A DNA stretch of 19,425 nt from Pseudomonas sp. (GCA_029239415.1 JAQZAY010000032.1:1-19425); one strand, 5' to 3'; shown: positions 8,023 to 15,517, numbered from the stretch's first letter. The notes: generated by a model from the letters alone, not told the origin. Translations and numbers: made by a program.

Positions 8023-10419
8023 GTGGGCACGCAGTCGGTGCCACTCAAGCTGTTGATGGTCGAAGACAGCTCGATGGACGCCGAACTGACGCTGATGCGC
8101 CTGGAGCGAAACGGCCTGCAGGTCCAGGCTCGACACGTCTTCGACCACGTCGGCGCCGAGCGTGCGTTGCGCGAAGACATCTTCGACATGGTGCTGTGCG
8201 ACTGCGTGCTGCCTAGCTCGTCCGGTACCGAGGTGCTGGCCATCGCTCAGCGTCTGGCACCCGACGTGCCCTTCATCTTCCTGTCGGGGATCTACGGTGA
8301 AGAGCACGCGGTGGAAATGATCCGCCTCGGCGCCACCGACTACGTCCTGAAGAAGAACCTCTCGCTGCTGCCCAAGGCTGTCAGGCGTGCGATGACCGAA
8401 GTGCAGGAGCGCCAACGCCGTCGTCATGCCGAGCAAGCCCTGGCCGATGTCGAGGCACGCGCGCGGATCGCCATCGATGCCGCGGGCATGGGGACCTGGG
8501 ACTTCCGTCCGGAGACCGATCAGCTGATCTGGGATGACCGCTGCCGGGCCTTGTTCGGCCTGGCACTGGATGCACCGGTGAACCTGGAGGTGTTCTACGC
8601 AGGCTTGTTTGCTGAGGACTTGCCCCACGTGCGCCAGGCCGTCGAGCAGGCTTTGCAACCAAGTGGCAGCGGGCGCTACCGCGTGGAATTCCGCGTCATG
8701 GGGCATGGCGGGCACGAGCCGCGCTGGTTGCTGAGCACCGGGCAGTCGCGTTTCGTCGACGGCCAGTGCGTGCGGTTCTCCGGCGTGCTGCAGGATGTGC
8801 ATCAGCAGCACCTGGCCACCCAGGCGCTCAAGCAGCTCAACGAAATGCTGGGTGAGCGCGTGGAGCGCCGGACCCGTGAGCGCGACCGTGCGTGGGACCT
8901 GTCCCAGGACCTGTCGGCGGTGCTCAAGCAGGACCTGACGCCCGTGGCGCTCAACCCGGCCTGGGAAACGGTGCTCGGCCTCACCCGCGCGCACTTGTCC
9001 GAGACCTCCCTGCTGACGGTGCTCCCCGAATCCGCGCGGGAGATGTTCGTGTCCGAGCTGGCCGCGCTCAGCCAAGGCAATGGCAGCGCGCGCTTCGTCG
9101 GCCCCGTGCAGCACGCCAGCGGCCAGCAGCGCTGGTTGTCGTGGGTGGTGGTGCAGGACGACGATCTGCTCTATGTCGTGGCGCGCGACATCACCAGCGA
9201 ACGCGAAGCCACTCTGGAACTGGGCGAGGCCAACCGGCGACTGCGCGAGCAGATCGCCGAGCGCGAGCGAATCGAGGCGACCTTGCAACAGATGCAGCGC
9301 CTGGAGGCCGTGGGCCAGCTCACGGCCGGCGTCGCCCATGACTTCAACAACCTGCTGACGGTCATCCTGACGGGCGCCAGCTTCCTCGAACGTGACCTGG
9401 CCAAGCCTGACCTGGCCAAGGCCATGTCGCGCCTGCAGCACATCCGGGAGGCCGGCGAGCGCGGCGCCAAGCTGACCGCCCAGCTGCTGGCCTTCTCCCG
9501 ACGCCAACGGCTCGAACCGATACCGGTGAACCTGAACCACACCTTCACCGGCCTGGAAGAGCTGCTGCGCCGGACCCTCGGCGGCAGCATTTCGGTTCGC
9601 CTCGACCTCGACCCCTTGTTGTGGCAGGCGCTGACCGATCCGACCCAGACCGAAATGATCATCCTCAACCTGGCCATCAATGCCCGCGATGCGATGCCCG
9701 AGGGGGGACAGCTGACCCTCAGCACCCGCAACACGCACATCGAGGCGCTGCCGCAACGCCCCGAAGAACCCGAGCCTGGGGAATACGTGAGCCTGTCGAT
9801 CCGCGATACCGGCTTCGGCATGAGCGAAGAGATCGTCGGCAAGGTCTTCGAACCCTTCTTCACCACCAAGGACATCGGCAAGGGCTCGGGCCTGGGCCTG
9901 GCCCAGGTATTCGGCTTCGCCAAGCAGTCGGGCGGTGGGGTGCGCATCGTCACCGCGCCTGGCCAGGGCACCGAGGTCACGGTCTACCTGCCGGCAGTCA
10001 AGCAACCACAGGCCGCCCCGGTCAGCGGCCCAGCGACGACCTTGGCGCCCAGCCTCATCGGCAGCGACCGGACGGTCCTGTTGGTGGACGACGACGATCG
10101 GGTACGCGAGCTGATCGGCGAAATGCTCCACCAGTACGGCTACCAGGTGCGCCAAGCCACAGGCGGCGAACACGCGCTGACGCTGCTCGATGAGCAGATC
10201 GATGTCCTGCTCACCGACTTCGCCATGCCCGAGTTCAACGGCGCCCAGCTGGCGCAAGCGGCGCGCGAACGGTATGCCCACCTGCCTGTGGTGTTCCTGA
10301 CGGGGTACGCCGATCTCGAAGGGCTGGAGCTGCCTGGCAGCCTGGTGGTGCAGAAGCCCGTGCAACCGACCACCTTGACCAAGGCGCTCGGCGAATTGCT
10401 CGGGACTCACGGCGGCTGA
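8023..10419 (+). CDS. Hybrid histidine kinase, REC-PAS-PAS-HisKA-HATPase-REC
   Basis: Domain order over 798 residues: receiver (8-125, acceptor Asp60 in LCDCVLPS, lysine in DYVLKKN, serine in FLSG replacing the usual threonine), two PAS domains (about 145-260 and 295-395), coiled-coil linker (395-430), HisKA with His439 in GVAHDFNNLLT, HATPase (boxes NLAINARDAM, DTGFGM, GKGSGLGLAQVFG), and a C-terminal receiver (684-795, acceptor Asp732 in LLTDFAMPE). There is no membrane segment, so it acts in the cytoplasm. The GTG start is five bases after the response regulator stop, with a poor ribosome site; GTG 8038 (PLKLLMVED) is an alternative. As the last gene of the bphP operon it probably gets a phosphoryl or contact signal at its N-terminal receiver. 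No Hpt protein or DNA-binding output is encoded nearby, so the endpoint of the relay is not visible. Confidence 0.92.
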   Translation: MGTQSVPLKLLMVEDSSMDAELTLMRLERNGLQVQARHVFDHVGAERALREDIFDMVLCDCVLPSSSGTEVLAIAQRLAPDVPFIFLSGIYGEEHAVEMIRLGATDYVLKKNLSLLPKAVRRAMTEVQERQRRRHAEQALADVEARARIAIDAAGMGTWDFRPETDQLIWDDRCRALFGLALDAPVNLEVFYAGLFAEDLPHVRQAVEQALQPSGSGRYRVEFRVMGHGGHEPRWLLSTGQSRFVDGQCVRFSGVLQDVHQQHLATQALKQLNEMLGERVERRTRERDRAWDLSQDLSAVLKQDLTPVALNPAWETVLGLTRAHLSETSLLTVLPESAREMFVSELAALSQGNGSARFVGPVQHASGQQRWLSWVVVQDDDLLYVVARDITSEREATLELGEANRRLREQIAERERIEATLQQMQRLEAVGQLTAGVAHDFNNLLTVILTGASFLERDLAKPDLAKAMSRLQHIREAGERGAKLTAQLLAFSRRQRLEPIPVNLNHTFTGLEELLRRTLGGSISVRLDLDPLLWQALTDPTQTEMIILNLAINARDAMPEGGQLTLSTRNTHIEALPQRPEEPEPGEYVSLSIRDTGFGMSEEIVGKVFEPFFTTKDIGKGSGLGLAQVFGFAKQSGGGVRIVTAPGQGTEVTVYLPAVKQPQAAPVSGPATTLAPSLIGSDRTVLLVDDDDRVRELIGEMLHQYGYQVRQATGGEHALTLLDEQIDVLLTDFAMPEFNGAQLAQAARERYAHLPVVFLTGYADLEGLELPGSLVVQKPVQPTTLTKALGELLGTHGG

Positions 10420-10423
10420 AAGG

Positions 10424-10443
10424 TGCGCTACCTCGGTAGCGCA
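10424..10443 (+). terminator. Hairpin after the phytochrome operon
   Basis: An 8-bp perfect stem TGCGCTAC/GTAGCGCA with a four-base CTCG loop begins four bases past the hybrid kinase stop. No T-run follows. Its position suggests transcript end protection or Rho-assisted termination. Confidence 0.45.
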
Positions 10444-10447
10444 GGCA

Positions 10448-10473
10448 TCGACGCCAGGCGGACGTGGCGTCGA
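10448..10473. terminator. Second hairpin between the phytochrome operon and tRNA-Gln
   Basis: A 9-bp perfect stem TCGACGCCA/TGGCGTCGA (10448-10456 and 10465-10473) with an eight-base loop follows four bases after the first hairpin. Two stems in tandem between convergent units (operon plus, tRNA minus) suggest a two-way transcription barrier. No T-run is present. Confidence 0.4.
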
Positions 10474-10560
10474 CCTTGCCTGACTCGAATCGCAGACACG
10501 ACAAAACGTCTCGATACGCCTTCACGTATGAAACGAAAGAATTGCGAGAGGGAGAAAAAA

Positions 10561-10635
10561 TGGCAGGGGCGGCTGGATTCGAACCAACGCATGGCAGGAT
10601 CAAAACCTGCTGCCTTACCGCTTGGCGACGCCCCT
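10561..10635 (-). tRNA. tRNA-Gln (anticodon TTG)
   Basis: The minus strand folds as a complete tRNA of 75 bases with an encoded CCA. The acceptor stem AGGGGCG/CGCCCCT is perfect, with discriminator G. The D arm has GCCAAGCGGTAAGGC. The anticodon stem GCAGG/CCTGC closes the loop TTTTGAT, giving anticodon TTG (plus 10601-10603), which reads CAA and CAG. The T loop is GGTTCGAATCC. A run of six T follows the CCA at once on the minus strand (plus 10555-10560) and may end the transcript. Confidence 0.97.
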
Positions 10636-10683
10636 GTATCCACCGACAACCGATGTGTGACTGGCTGTGCGGGAATGAGCGGC

Positions 10684-10741
10684 AATGTACCAAGGAAATC
10701 GGGCGATGGGAACCCCTCAAGCGAAAAAAATCTCTTAAAAC
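10684..10741 (-). promoter_or_regulatory. Candidate promoter of tRNA-Gln with an AT-rich upstream element
   Basis: On the minus strand TTCCCA (plus 10707-10712) and TACATT (plus 10684-10689) are 17 bases apart, each matching four of six consensus bases. An AT-rich block at plus 10721-10741 lies just beyond the -35, where stable-RNA promoters carry an UP element. The predicted leader before the mature tRNA is about 40 bases. The rest of the gene-free stretch 10636-10952 shows only short 5-bp stems, and no other gene. Confidence 0.35.
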
Positions 10742-10952
10742 AGCGGCTTAGTCCGCCGCCGCGCTTCACGGATGCCGGATGAAAGGGGCAGGCCCCAGCG
10801 CCCTCCCATCTTCGGCGGGAGACGTTCCCATCGTCTGGCGGCCTGACGCGTGCCCTCGCAACCGTTCGTCGCGTCCAGCGGCAGGTTGGCTCAACTCGCC
10901 CCAGGTAGCCTGCTCAAACGGTAACCCAGTCATTCGCACAAGGAGCACTGCC

Positions 10953-11195
10953 ATGCCGGTTTCACATGACCTGTATCAGGACCTGCACTACCCTCGCGAG
11001 ATCGTGCAACAGCGTCGTCAGACGGACAAGGAACTGGACCGGCTGCTCGACGACTACATCGATATCGACAACCAGGTGCTGGCCGCCGAATCGATTTCAG
11101 CGGGCAACTACGAAGACGAGGCGCTTCGCCACCTCAAGGAACGTCGCCTGAGCGTCAAGTACCTGATCGAGCGTCAACTGGAACGCAGGGCCTGA
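10953..11195 (+). CDS. YdcH-like (DUF465) small protein
   Basis: The product is 80 residues, all-helical in appearance, and fits the DUF465/YdcH family. It has a conserved start (MPVSHDLYQDL), a charged first helix (QRRQTDKELDRLLDDYIDID) and a second helix (LRHLKERRLSVKYLIERQL) typical of a short antiparallel coiled coil. The ATG at 10953 is set by AAGGAG at 10940-10945, seven bases upstream; the open frame continues back to 10779 but has no ribosome site there. The molecular function of the family is not known. It converges with the DUF1810 gene, leaving only five bases between the stops. Confidence 0.87.
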   Translation: MPVSHDLYQDLHYPREIVQQRRQTDKELDRLLDDYIDIDNQVLAAESISAGNYEDEALRHLKERRLSVKYLIERQLERRA

Positions 11196-11200
11196 GCCAC

Positions 11201-11626
11201 TCAACGACCGAGTCGTCCCAGCGTGGCGGCGTCCGGCGTGCCGTCGAAGAACTGCATCAGGGCCAGTTGCCACAGCGGCTCGTCCGGGTCGGCGCTGTCG
11301 AACAGCGTCAGACACGAGCGCAGCTTCAGGTCGTCGGGCGTACCCAGGATCTGTCGAGCACTTTTGTCGGTGTGCTGGAGCAACGTCGTCACGCAACGCT
11401 TGAGACGATGACCGAGCACCTCGTGCGCCAGATAGGCGCGCGCCTCCTCCAGCCCTGAGATCGCATAGCGCGCAGCCATCTCGCTGCGCCCCAGCCCTTG
11501 TAGCTGAGGAAAGACGAACCACATCCAATGGCTGCGCTTGTGGCCTGCCTGCAGTTCTTGGAATACGCGTGCGTAGACCGGCTGCTGCGCTTCGACGAAA
11601 CGGTTCAGAGAGTAAGGGTCGGACAT
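11201..11626 (-). CDS. DUF1810 family protein
   Basis: A 141-residue soluble protein of the DUF1810 family. Family hallmarks seen are LNRFVEAQQPVYARVFQEL at the start, GHKRSHWMWFVFPQLQGLG, then SEMAARYAISGLEEARAYL and LGTPDDLKLRSCLTLF. The ATG at 11626 has GGAG seven to eight bases upstream; an ATG seven codons earlier has none. The function is unknown; some databases carry the name calpastatin for this family, which is not supported by anything in the sequence. It is divergent from the LRR kinase gene across 154 bases and converges on the YdcH-like gene. Confidence 0.9.
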   Translation of the reverse strand: MSDPYSLNRFVEAQQPVYARVFQELQAGHKRSHWMWFVFPQLQGLGRSEMAARYAISGLEEARAYLAHEVLGHRLKRCVTTLLQHTDKSARQILGTPDDLKLRSCLTLFDSADPDEPLWQLALMQFFDGTPDAATLGRLGR

Positions 11627-11737
11627 GGGTCGGCTCCGTGTGCACAAGCCCTCAGCCTACGCCACCTGCGGCCGTGGTGCGACCTCCGGCTCGCCTGCCG
11701 TCCATGCGCTGCCTGCCCCTTCGCGAGCGAATGCCGC

Positions 11738-11743
11738 TATCAT
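11738..11743 (+). promoter_or_regulatory. Candidate -10 of the LRR kinase gene
   Basis: TATCAT matches five of six -10 bases and lies 38 bases before the ATG at 11781. No good -35 is seen at 16-18 bases. The rest of the 154-base divergent region has no clear element. Confidence 0.3.
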
Positions 11744-11780
11744 CGCCTGCCTCTTCGCATTGAATGGCACATGATTGGCG

Positions 11781-13049
11781 ATGCATACCCTCGACGACCT
11801 CAAGGCCGGACGCTTGCGCGGCCTGACCCGCCTGGACCTCAGCCAAGACCTGGATGAATGCCCGCAGGAAATCTTCAGCCTGGCCGACAGCCTGGAGGTG
11901 CTGAACCTCTCGAACAACCGGCTCAGGCGCCTGCCGCACGACCTGCACCGCCTGACGCACTTGAAGGTGCTGTTCTGCTCGGACAACCTGTTCACCGAGC
12001 TTCCTCTGGGCGTTGGCCAGTGCCAGCGACTCGAGACCGTCGGGTTTCGCAACAACCTCATCGAACACGTCGACGGTCGTGCGCTGCCACCCGCCTTGCG
12101 CGCCTTGATCCTGACCGAAAACCGGCTCGAGGCCCTGCCTGACGCGCTGGGTGACTGCGTGCACCTGCAAAAGCTCATGCTTTCGGGCAACCGCCTGAGC
12201 CAGCTGCCAGAGGCCCTGGTACGCTGCGAACATCTCGAGCTGCTGCGCCTGGCCAGCAACCGCCTGACGGCCCTGCCCCGTTGGCTGCTGGGCCTGCCCA
12301 GGCTCGCCTGGCTGGCGTTCTCGGGCAACCCTTGCGAACCCGAGCCCCTGGCAGATCTCAAGGCCTGTCGCTCGGTCAGCTGGCATCGTGTGACCGTGGA
12401 GGAAGAGCTGGGCCGAGGCGCCTCGGGCGTCATTCATCGCGCTCACCTCGACGACGATCCAGCCCCAGTCGCCGTGAAACTGTTCAAAGGCGCCTTGACC
12501 AGTGACGGCGCGCCGCTGGCCGAGGTCCGGGCCTGCCTGGCGGCAGGGCAACATGCAGGCCTGACCGGCCTGCTCGGCCGCATCGATGACCACCCTACGG
12601 GGCTACCGGCGCTGGTCATGCCGCTGATCGACCCTGCCTGGTTCAACCTTGCCGGGCCGCCCAGCCTCGACAGTTGCACCCGTGATCGCTACCCGGCCCG
12701 GCCGCCCTTGCGCTTGCCGGCCCTACGCCGGCTGGCGCGTACCATAGCCCTGGCTGGCGCACACCTGCATGCCCGCGGCCTCAACCACGGCGACCTGTAC
12801 GCGCACAACATCCTGTGCGATGACGAAGGCCAAGGCCTGCTGGGCGACTTCGGGGCGGCGGCGTTCTCGCCACACGGCCTGGCCGACGGCCTGGAACGTC
12901 TCGAAGTCCGCGCCTTCGGCATCCTGCTCGACGAACTGCTCGAACAGGCCGGCGCCGAGGCGCCCGACCTGCGTCAGCTGGCCCAGGACTGCCAGCAGCC
13001 AGCGGTCGCCTCGCGCCCCTCCTTCGAGCAGGTGGCGGCGCGCCTGTGA
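11781..13049 (+). CDS. Leucine-rich repeat protein fused to a protein kinase domain
   Basis: 422 residues in two halves. Residues 15-185 hold about seven leucine-rich repeats (LEVLNLSNNRLRRLP, LKVLFCSDNLFTELP, LQKLMLSGNRLSQLP, LELLRLASNRLTALP). Residues 203-422 are a compact protein-kinase fold: glycine loop LGRGASG (210-216), lysine in VAVKLFK (Lys233), a likely helix-C glutamate (Glu248), catalytic loop HGDLYAHNIL (Asp338, Asn343; HGD instead of HRD), and DFG at 356-358. The segment after DFG is short, with no APE motif; EVRAFG stands where DVWAFG is usual. The key catalytic residues are present, so activity is plausible. No signal peptide or membrane segment is seen; the substrate is unknown. 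The ATG at 11781 (MHTLDDL) is chosen by resemblance to relatives; it has no clear ribosome site, and the TTG at 11775 is the alternative. Confidence 0.9.
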   Translation: MHTLDDLKAGRLRGLTRLDLSQDLDECPQEIFSLADSLEVLNLSNNRLRRLPHDLHRLTHLKVLFCSDNLFTELPLGVGQCQRLETVGFRNNLIEHVDGRALPPALRALILTENRLEALPDALGDCVHLQKLMLSGNRLSQLPEALVRCEHLELLRLASNRLTALPRWLLGLPRLAWLAFSGNPCEPEPLADLKACRSVSWHRVTVEEELGRGASGVIHRAHLDDDPAPVAVKLFKGALTSDGAPLAEVRACLAAGQHAGLTGLLGRIDDHPTGLPALVMPLIDPAWFNLAGPPSLDSCTRDRYPARPPLRLPALRRLARTIALAGAHLHARGLNHGDLYAHNILCDDEGQGLLGDFGAAAFSPHGLADGLERLEVRAFGILLDELLEQAGAEAPDLRQLAQDCQQPAVASRPSFEQVAARL

Positions 13050-13117
13050 CCCCGAACGGGGGCCGCAGCACCTGAATGCCGCCCTCCTTCTTCCTAACCC
13101 TCTCGTCGAGCTTCAGC

Positions 13118-13984
13118 ATGGACATCGATCAAGCCCGGACCTTCCTCGAAATCGCGCGCTGCGGCAGCCTGGTCGCCGCCGCCGATCGCCTCTGCGTGTC
13201 GCAGACCGCGATCAGTGCACGGGTCCAGCGCCTGGAGCAGCAACTGGCCTGTCAACTGTTCGTGCGGGGCCGCAGCGGCGCTCGCCTGACGCCAGACGGT
13301 GAAGCCTTCCTGAGTTACGCCAATCAACTGGTCCAGACGTGGGACGCCGCGCGCCGAGACCTGCCACGCGCGCCGGGCGGACAACCGGTGCTGAACATCG
13401 GCGGCGAGGTCAGCCTGGGCACACCCTTGATGCTCGAATGGGTCTGCGCAGTGCGTCAGGCGCTGCCGGAGCATGCGGTTCGCAGCGAAGTCAGCGATGG
13501 CGAGTCGTTGTTGCGCAAGGTCGAAATGGGCTTGCTCGATGCCGTGCTGGTCTATCAGCCGAGCTATGCACCCGGCTTGCAGGTAGAGCAACTGATGGAA
13601 GAAAAGCTGGTCCGGATTCAGCGCAAGGACCGGCCGGCGCCCTATGTCTACGTCGACTGGGGCGAAGCCTTTCGCCGCCAGCACGATGCCGCACTGCCCG
13701 AATGCGCACGGGCAGACGTGAGTTTCAACCTGGGACCGCTGGCCTTGCAGTTCATTCTCGACCAGGGTGGCAGCGGTTACTTTCGTACGCGCGTGGTGCA
13801 GGCCTACCTGGACAGCGGTGTGTTCGAACGGGTCGTGCAGGCACCCGAGTTCACCTACCCCACCTTTCTGGTGCATGCCCGCGAGCGCGACAGCGACGCC
13901 TTGCAGTGCGCGCTGAATCTGCTGCGACACCAGGTGGCCGAGGACACCAGCGACTGGTCACAGCGCTGGGATCCGCTCGCCTGA
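13118..13984 (+). CDS. LysR-family transcriptional regulator
   Basis: 288 residues with the LysR plan: an N-terminal winged helix-turn-helix (residues 3-62; FLEIARCGSLVAAADRL, SQTAISARVQRLEQQL, RLTPDGEAFL) and a C-terminal ligand-binding region (about 90-285). The effector is not evident. The ATG at 13118 (MDIDQARTF) matches where family members start; the frame extends 14 codons upstream to 13076 without a ribosome site. It follows the LRR kinase gene by 68 bases on the same strand, so it may share that transcript, and it has no divergent neighbour of the classical LysR kind. Its last 27 bases overlap the 3' end of the HPP-CBS gene on the other strand. Confidence 0.92.
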   Translation: MDIDQARTFLEIARCGSLVAAADRLCVSQTAISARVQRLEQQLACQLFVRGRSGARLTPDGEAFLSYANQLVQTWDAARRDLPRAPGGQPVLNIGGEVSLGTPLMLEWVCAVRQALPEHAVRSEVSDGESLLRKVEMGLLDAVLVYQPSYAPGLQVEQLMEEKLVRIQRKDRPAPYVYVDWGEAFRRQHDAALPECARADVSFNLGPLALQFILDQGGSGYFRTRVVQAYLDSGVFERVVQAPEFTYPTFLVHARERDSDALQCALNLLRHQVAEDTSDWSQRWDPLA

Positions 13985-15109
13985 TACCTGGGCCGGCGCA
14001 TCGAGCAGACGACGTTCCAGCCCAGCGATCAGGTCGGTCTGGGTCACCACACCGACCAGCGCATCGCCTTCCAGCACCGGCAGGCAATGCAGGCCCTGCT
14101 CGCACAGCAGTGGCAGCAGGTAGGCCAAAGGCTGCTGGGCACTGACGCTGACGACCCGGCGACTCATGATGTGCGCCAGGCGCACCGAACGGCGCGTCAG
14201 CAGGCCGCGCCAACTGAAACGGCCCCGAGCCATGGCGGGCCCGACCAGATCGCTGAGACTGACGATGCCGACGAGACGCCCCTGATCGAGCACCGGCAAC
14301 GTGTGAAGACGGTGGCTCGACAGCAGCCGCCAGGCCTCTTCCAGGCTGGTCCGAGGGGTGGCGACCTGGATGTCACGGGACATCACCGAGGCGGCCGTGA
14401 GCCCGCCGAGGCTACGTTGCAGCGCCTGTCGCTCGGTGGCCAGGATGATCCGTTCCAGCTCATCGCGGGTGACATCGACGAACTCGCCCAGCGCCTCCAG
14501 GGCCTGATCCAAGTCCTCGGCATTGACACCGACACGCTCGGTCGGCAGGGGGTCGTGGGTATGATGAAGGTCTTTGCGCGGCGCCGCGCCCTTGGGGTAA
14601 CGCACGCCGGTCAGGCGATTGTAGAGCACCGCGACCGTGACCAGGATCACGGCGTTGAGCAGGACCGGCTCGAGCACCCGATCACCCATCGCCACCAGCC
14701 CAGGGTCGGCCAGCACCAGGCTGGCTGCCACCCCGCCGCCCGGCGGATGCAGGCAGCGCAGCAGGCACATCACCAGGATCGATACGCCCAGCGCAGCGGC
14801 GGCGACCCAGAGCGCATCGCCTAGGCCTTGGCGCATGGCCAGGCCGACGAGGCCGGCCAGCGCATAGCTCCCGATCACCGGCCAAGGTTGGGCCAGAGGG
14901 CCTGAGTGAACGGCGAAAACCAGCACGGCCGATGCCGCCAACGGGCCGAGCAGGTGCAAGGCGATCGAGGGGCCGAAGGCCAGACTGCATGACCAGCCGG
15001 CCAGGAACAGGCCCAGTACGGCGCCAAGACCTGCACGCAGCCATTCGCGTGGCGGTGTATTCAGGGAGGGCGGCAGCTGCCAGCGGGTGTTTGAGGTTCT
15101 GGAGAACAT
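13958..15109 (-). CDS. HPP-family membrane protein with two CBS domains
   Basis: 383 residues. The N-terminal half carries about five hydrophobic segments (roughly 24-44, 47-68, 76-93, 99-118, 147-165), with the family motif HPPGGG at 121-126 and PLAQPWPVIG at 71-80. After a charged cytoplasmic linker, two CBS modules follow (about 240-292, with LHTLPVLDQGRLVGIVSLSDL; and 312-362, with LHCLPVLEGDALVGVVTQTDL), which commonly bind adenine nucleotides and gate transporters. HPP proteins are poorly characterised; a nitrite-transport role has been reported for some members in photosynthetic organisms, and the solute here is unknown. The start ATG at 15109 lacks a clear ribosome site. The gene appears to be transcribed alone. 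Confidence 0.9.
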   Translation of the reverse strand: MFSRTSNTRWQLPPSLNTPPREWLRAGLGAVLGLFLAGWSCSLAFGPSIALHLLGPLAASAVLVFAVHSGPLAQPWPVIGSYALAGLVGLAMRQGLGDALWVAAAALGVSILVMCLLRCLHPPGGGVAASLVLADPGLVAMGDRVLEPVLLNAVILVTVAVLYNRLTGVRYPKGAAPRKDLHHTHDPLPTERVGVNAEDLDQALEALGEFVDVTRDELERIILATERQALQRSLGGLTAASVMSRDIQVATPRTSLEEAWRLLSSHRLHTLPVLDQGRLVGIVSLSDLVGPAMARGRFSWRGLLTRRSVRLAHIMSRRVVSVSAQQPLAYLLPLLCEQGLHCLPVLEGDALVGVVTQTDLIAGLERRLLDAPAQVSGERIPAL

Positions 15110-15281
15110 GGAGGAAGGGACTACCTGACGAAGTTTGACCGAGACGCCCTAGAGGCTGCAGCAGCGCGGCAGGCCATTGTGCCTAACGCACCTGGACACT
15201 GACCAATTCAAAAAAATGCGCTTGGCCTGCAACTTTCTTGCAGCGATGCGGCCGGGGCGCCGGACCGACCGCGAAGCGGCC
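15110..15281. other. Upstream region of the HPP-CBS gene
   Basis: No protein gene is seen. A short perfect hairpin CTGCAA/TTGCAG (15227-15232 and 15238-15243, five-base loop) and a run of seven A (15210-15216) are the only structures. The minus-strand promoter of the HPP-CBS gene must lie here, but I see no confident -35/-10. An open frame at 15177-15410 has unlike codon use and crosses the small RNA candidate, and is not accepted as a gene. Confidence 0.3.
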
Positions 15282-15288
15282 CTAAACT
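15282..15288 (+). promoter_or_regulatory. Stationary-phase (sigma-S-like) -10 of the small RNA candidate
   Basis: CTAAACT has the -13 cytosine and TANACT form favoured by RpoS. The base block 17 upstream (15260-15265) is a poor -35, as is tolerated by sigma-S. Predicted transcription start is about 15295. Confidence 0.45.
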
Positions 15289-15294
15289 CGGTCA

Positions 15295-15450
15295 GCAATA
15301 AAGCCTTGGATCCTGCCGACCATCACCATGTTCTCTGCGCGACAGCGCGGCGCCAAGGCGGCGGGCGGACTCCCACAGGAGGACTGCGCTTGCCTGCCTC
15401 ATGCCGGTGAAGCTGTGGATGTAACCATGACCCTGTCTCAGGGCTTTTTC
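15295..15450 (+). ncRNA. Candidate small RNA between the HPP-CBS and sensor kinase genes
   Basis: Both flanking genes read on the minus strand, yet this gap holds a plus-strand intrinsic terminator at 15431-15449 and a sigma-S-like -10 at 15282-15288, defining a transcript of about 155 bases. Internal pairing supports RNA structure: GCCTTGG (15303-15309) with CCAAGGC (15353-15359), inside it GCGC/GCGC around GACA (15337-15348), then CCACAG (15373-15378) with CTGTGG (15413-15418), then the terminator. Several GGA triplets occur (TTGGAT, GCGGAC, AGGAGGAC, GTGGAT), a pattern bound by RsmA/CsrA. The design recalls stress-induced Hfq RNAs such as RgsA of pseudomonads, but I cannot assign a family. 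A short peptide frame from ATG 15328 exists but runs through the terminator. Confidence 0.55.
15431..15449 (+). terminator. Intrinsic terminator, plus strand
   Basis: Stem CCCTG/CAGGG (15431-15435 and 15439-15443) with a three-base loop is followed by C and five T (15445-15449). It acts only in the plus direction, opposite to both neighbouring genes. Confidence 0.65.
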
Positions 15451-15517
15451 CAAAGACATTGAAAGGCCCACAACGCCTTGGGGCGCGCCAGCGATGGCAG
15501 CACCGAAGACAGCCCCG

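Noticed and set aside
7891..10410. An 839-codon minus-strand open frame opposite the hybrid kinase
   Set aside because: It mirrors the plus-strand kinase, which has complete conserved motifs in order. The antisense protein is rich in Gln, His and Arg with no domain, as expected of a GC-rich shadow frame.
10779..10952. An N-terminal extension of the YdcH-like protein
   Set aside because: The internal ATG at 10953 has an ideal AAGGAG, and the extension does not resemble the family.
11715..11740. A possible REP-like element (CTTCGCGAGCGAATG)
   Set aside because: Only a short weak inverted repeat, with no second copy in the window and no match to the longer Pseudomonas REP pattern.
15177..15410. 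A 77-codon plus-strand open frame in the gap before the sensor kinase
   Set aside because: No ribosome site, unlike codon use, and it straddles the predicted promoter and structured part of the small RNA candidate.
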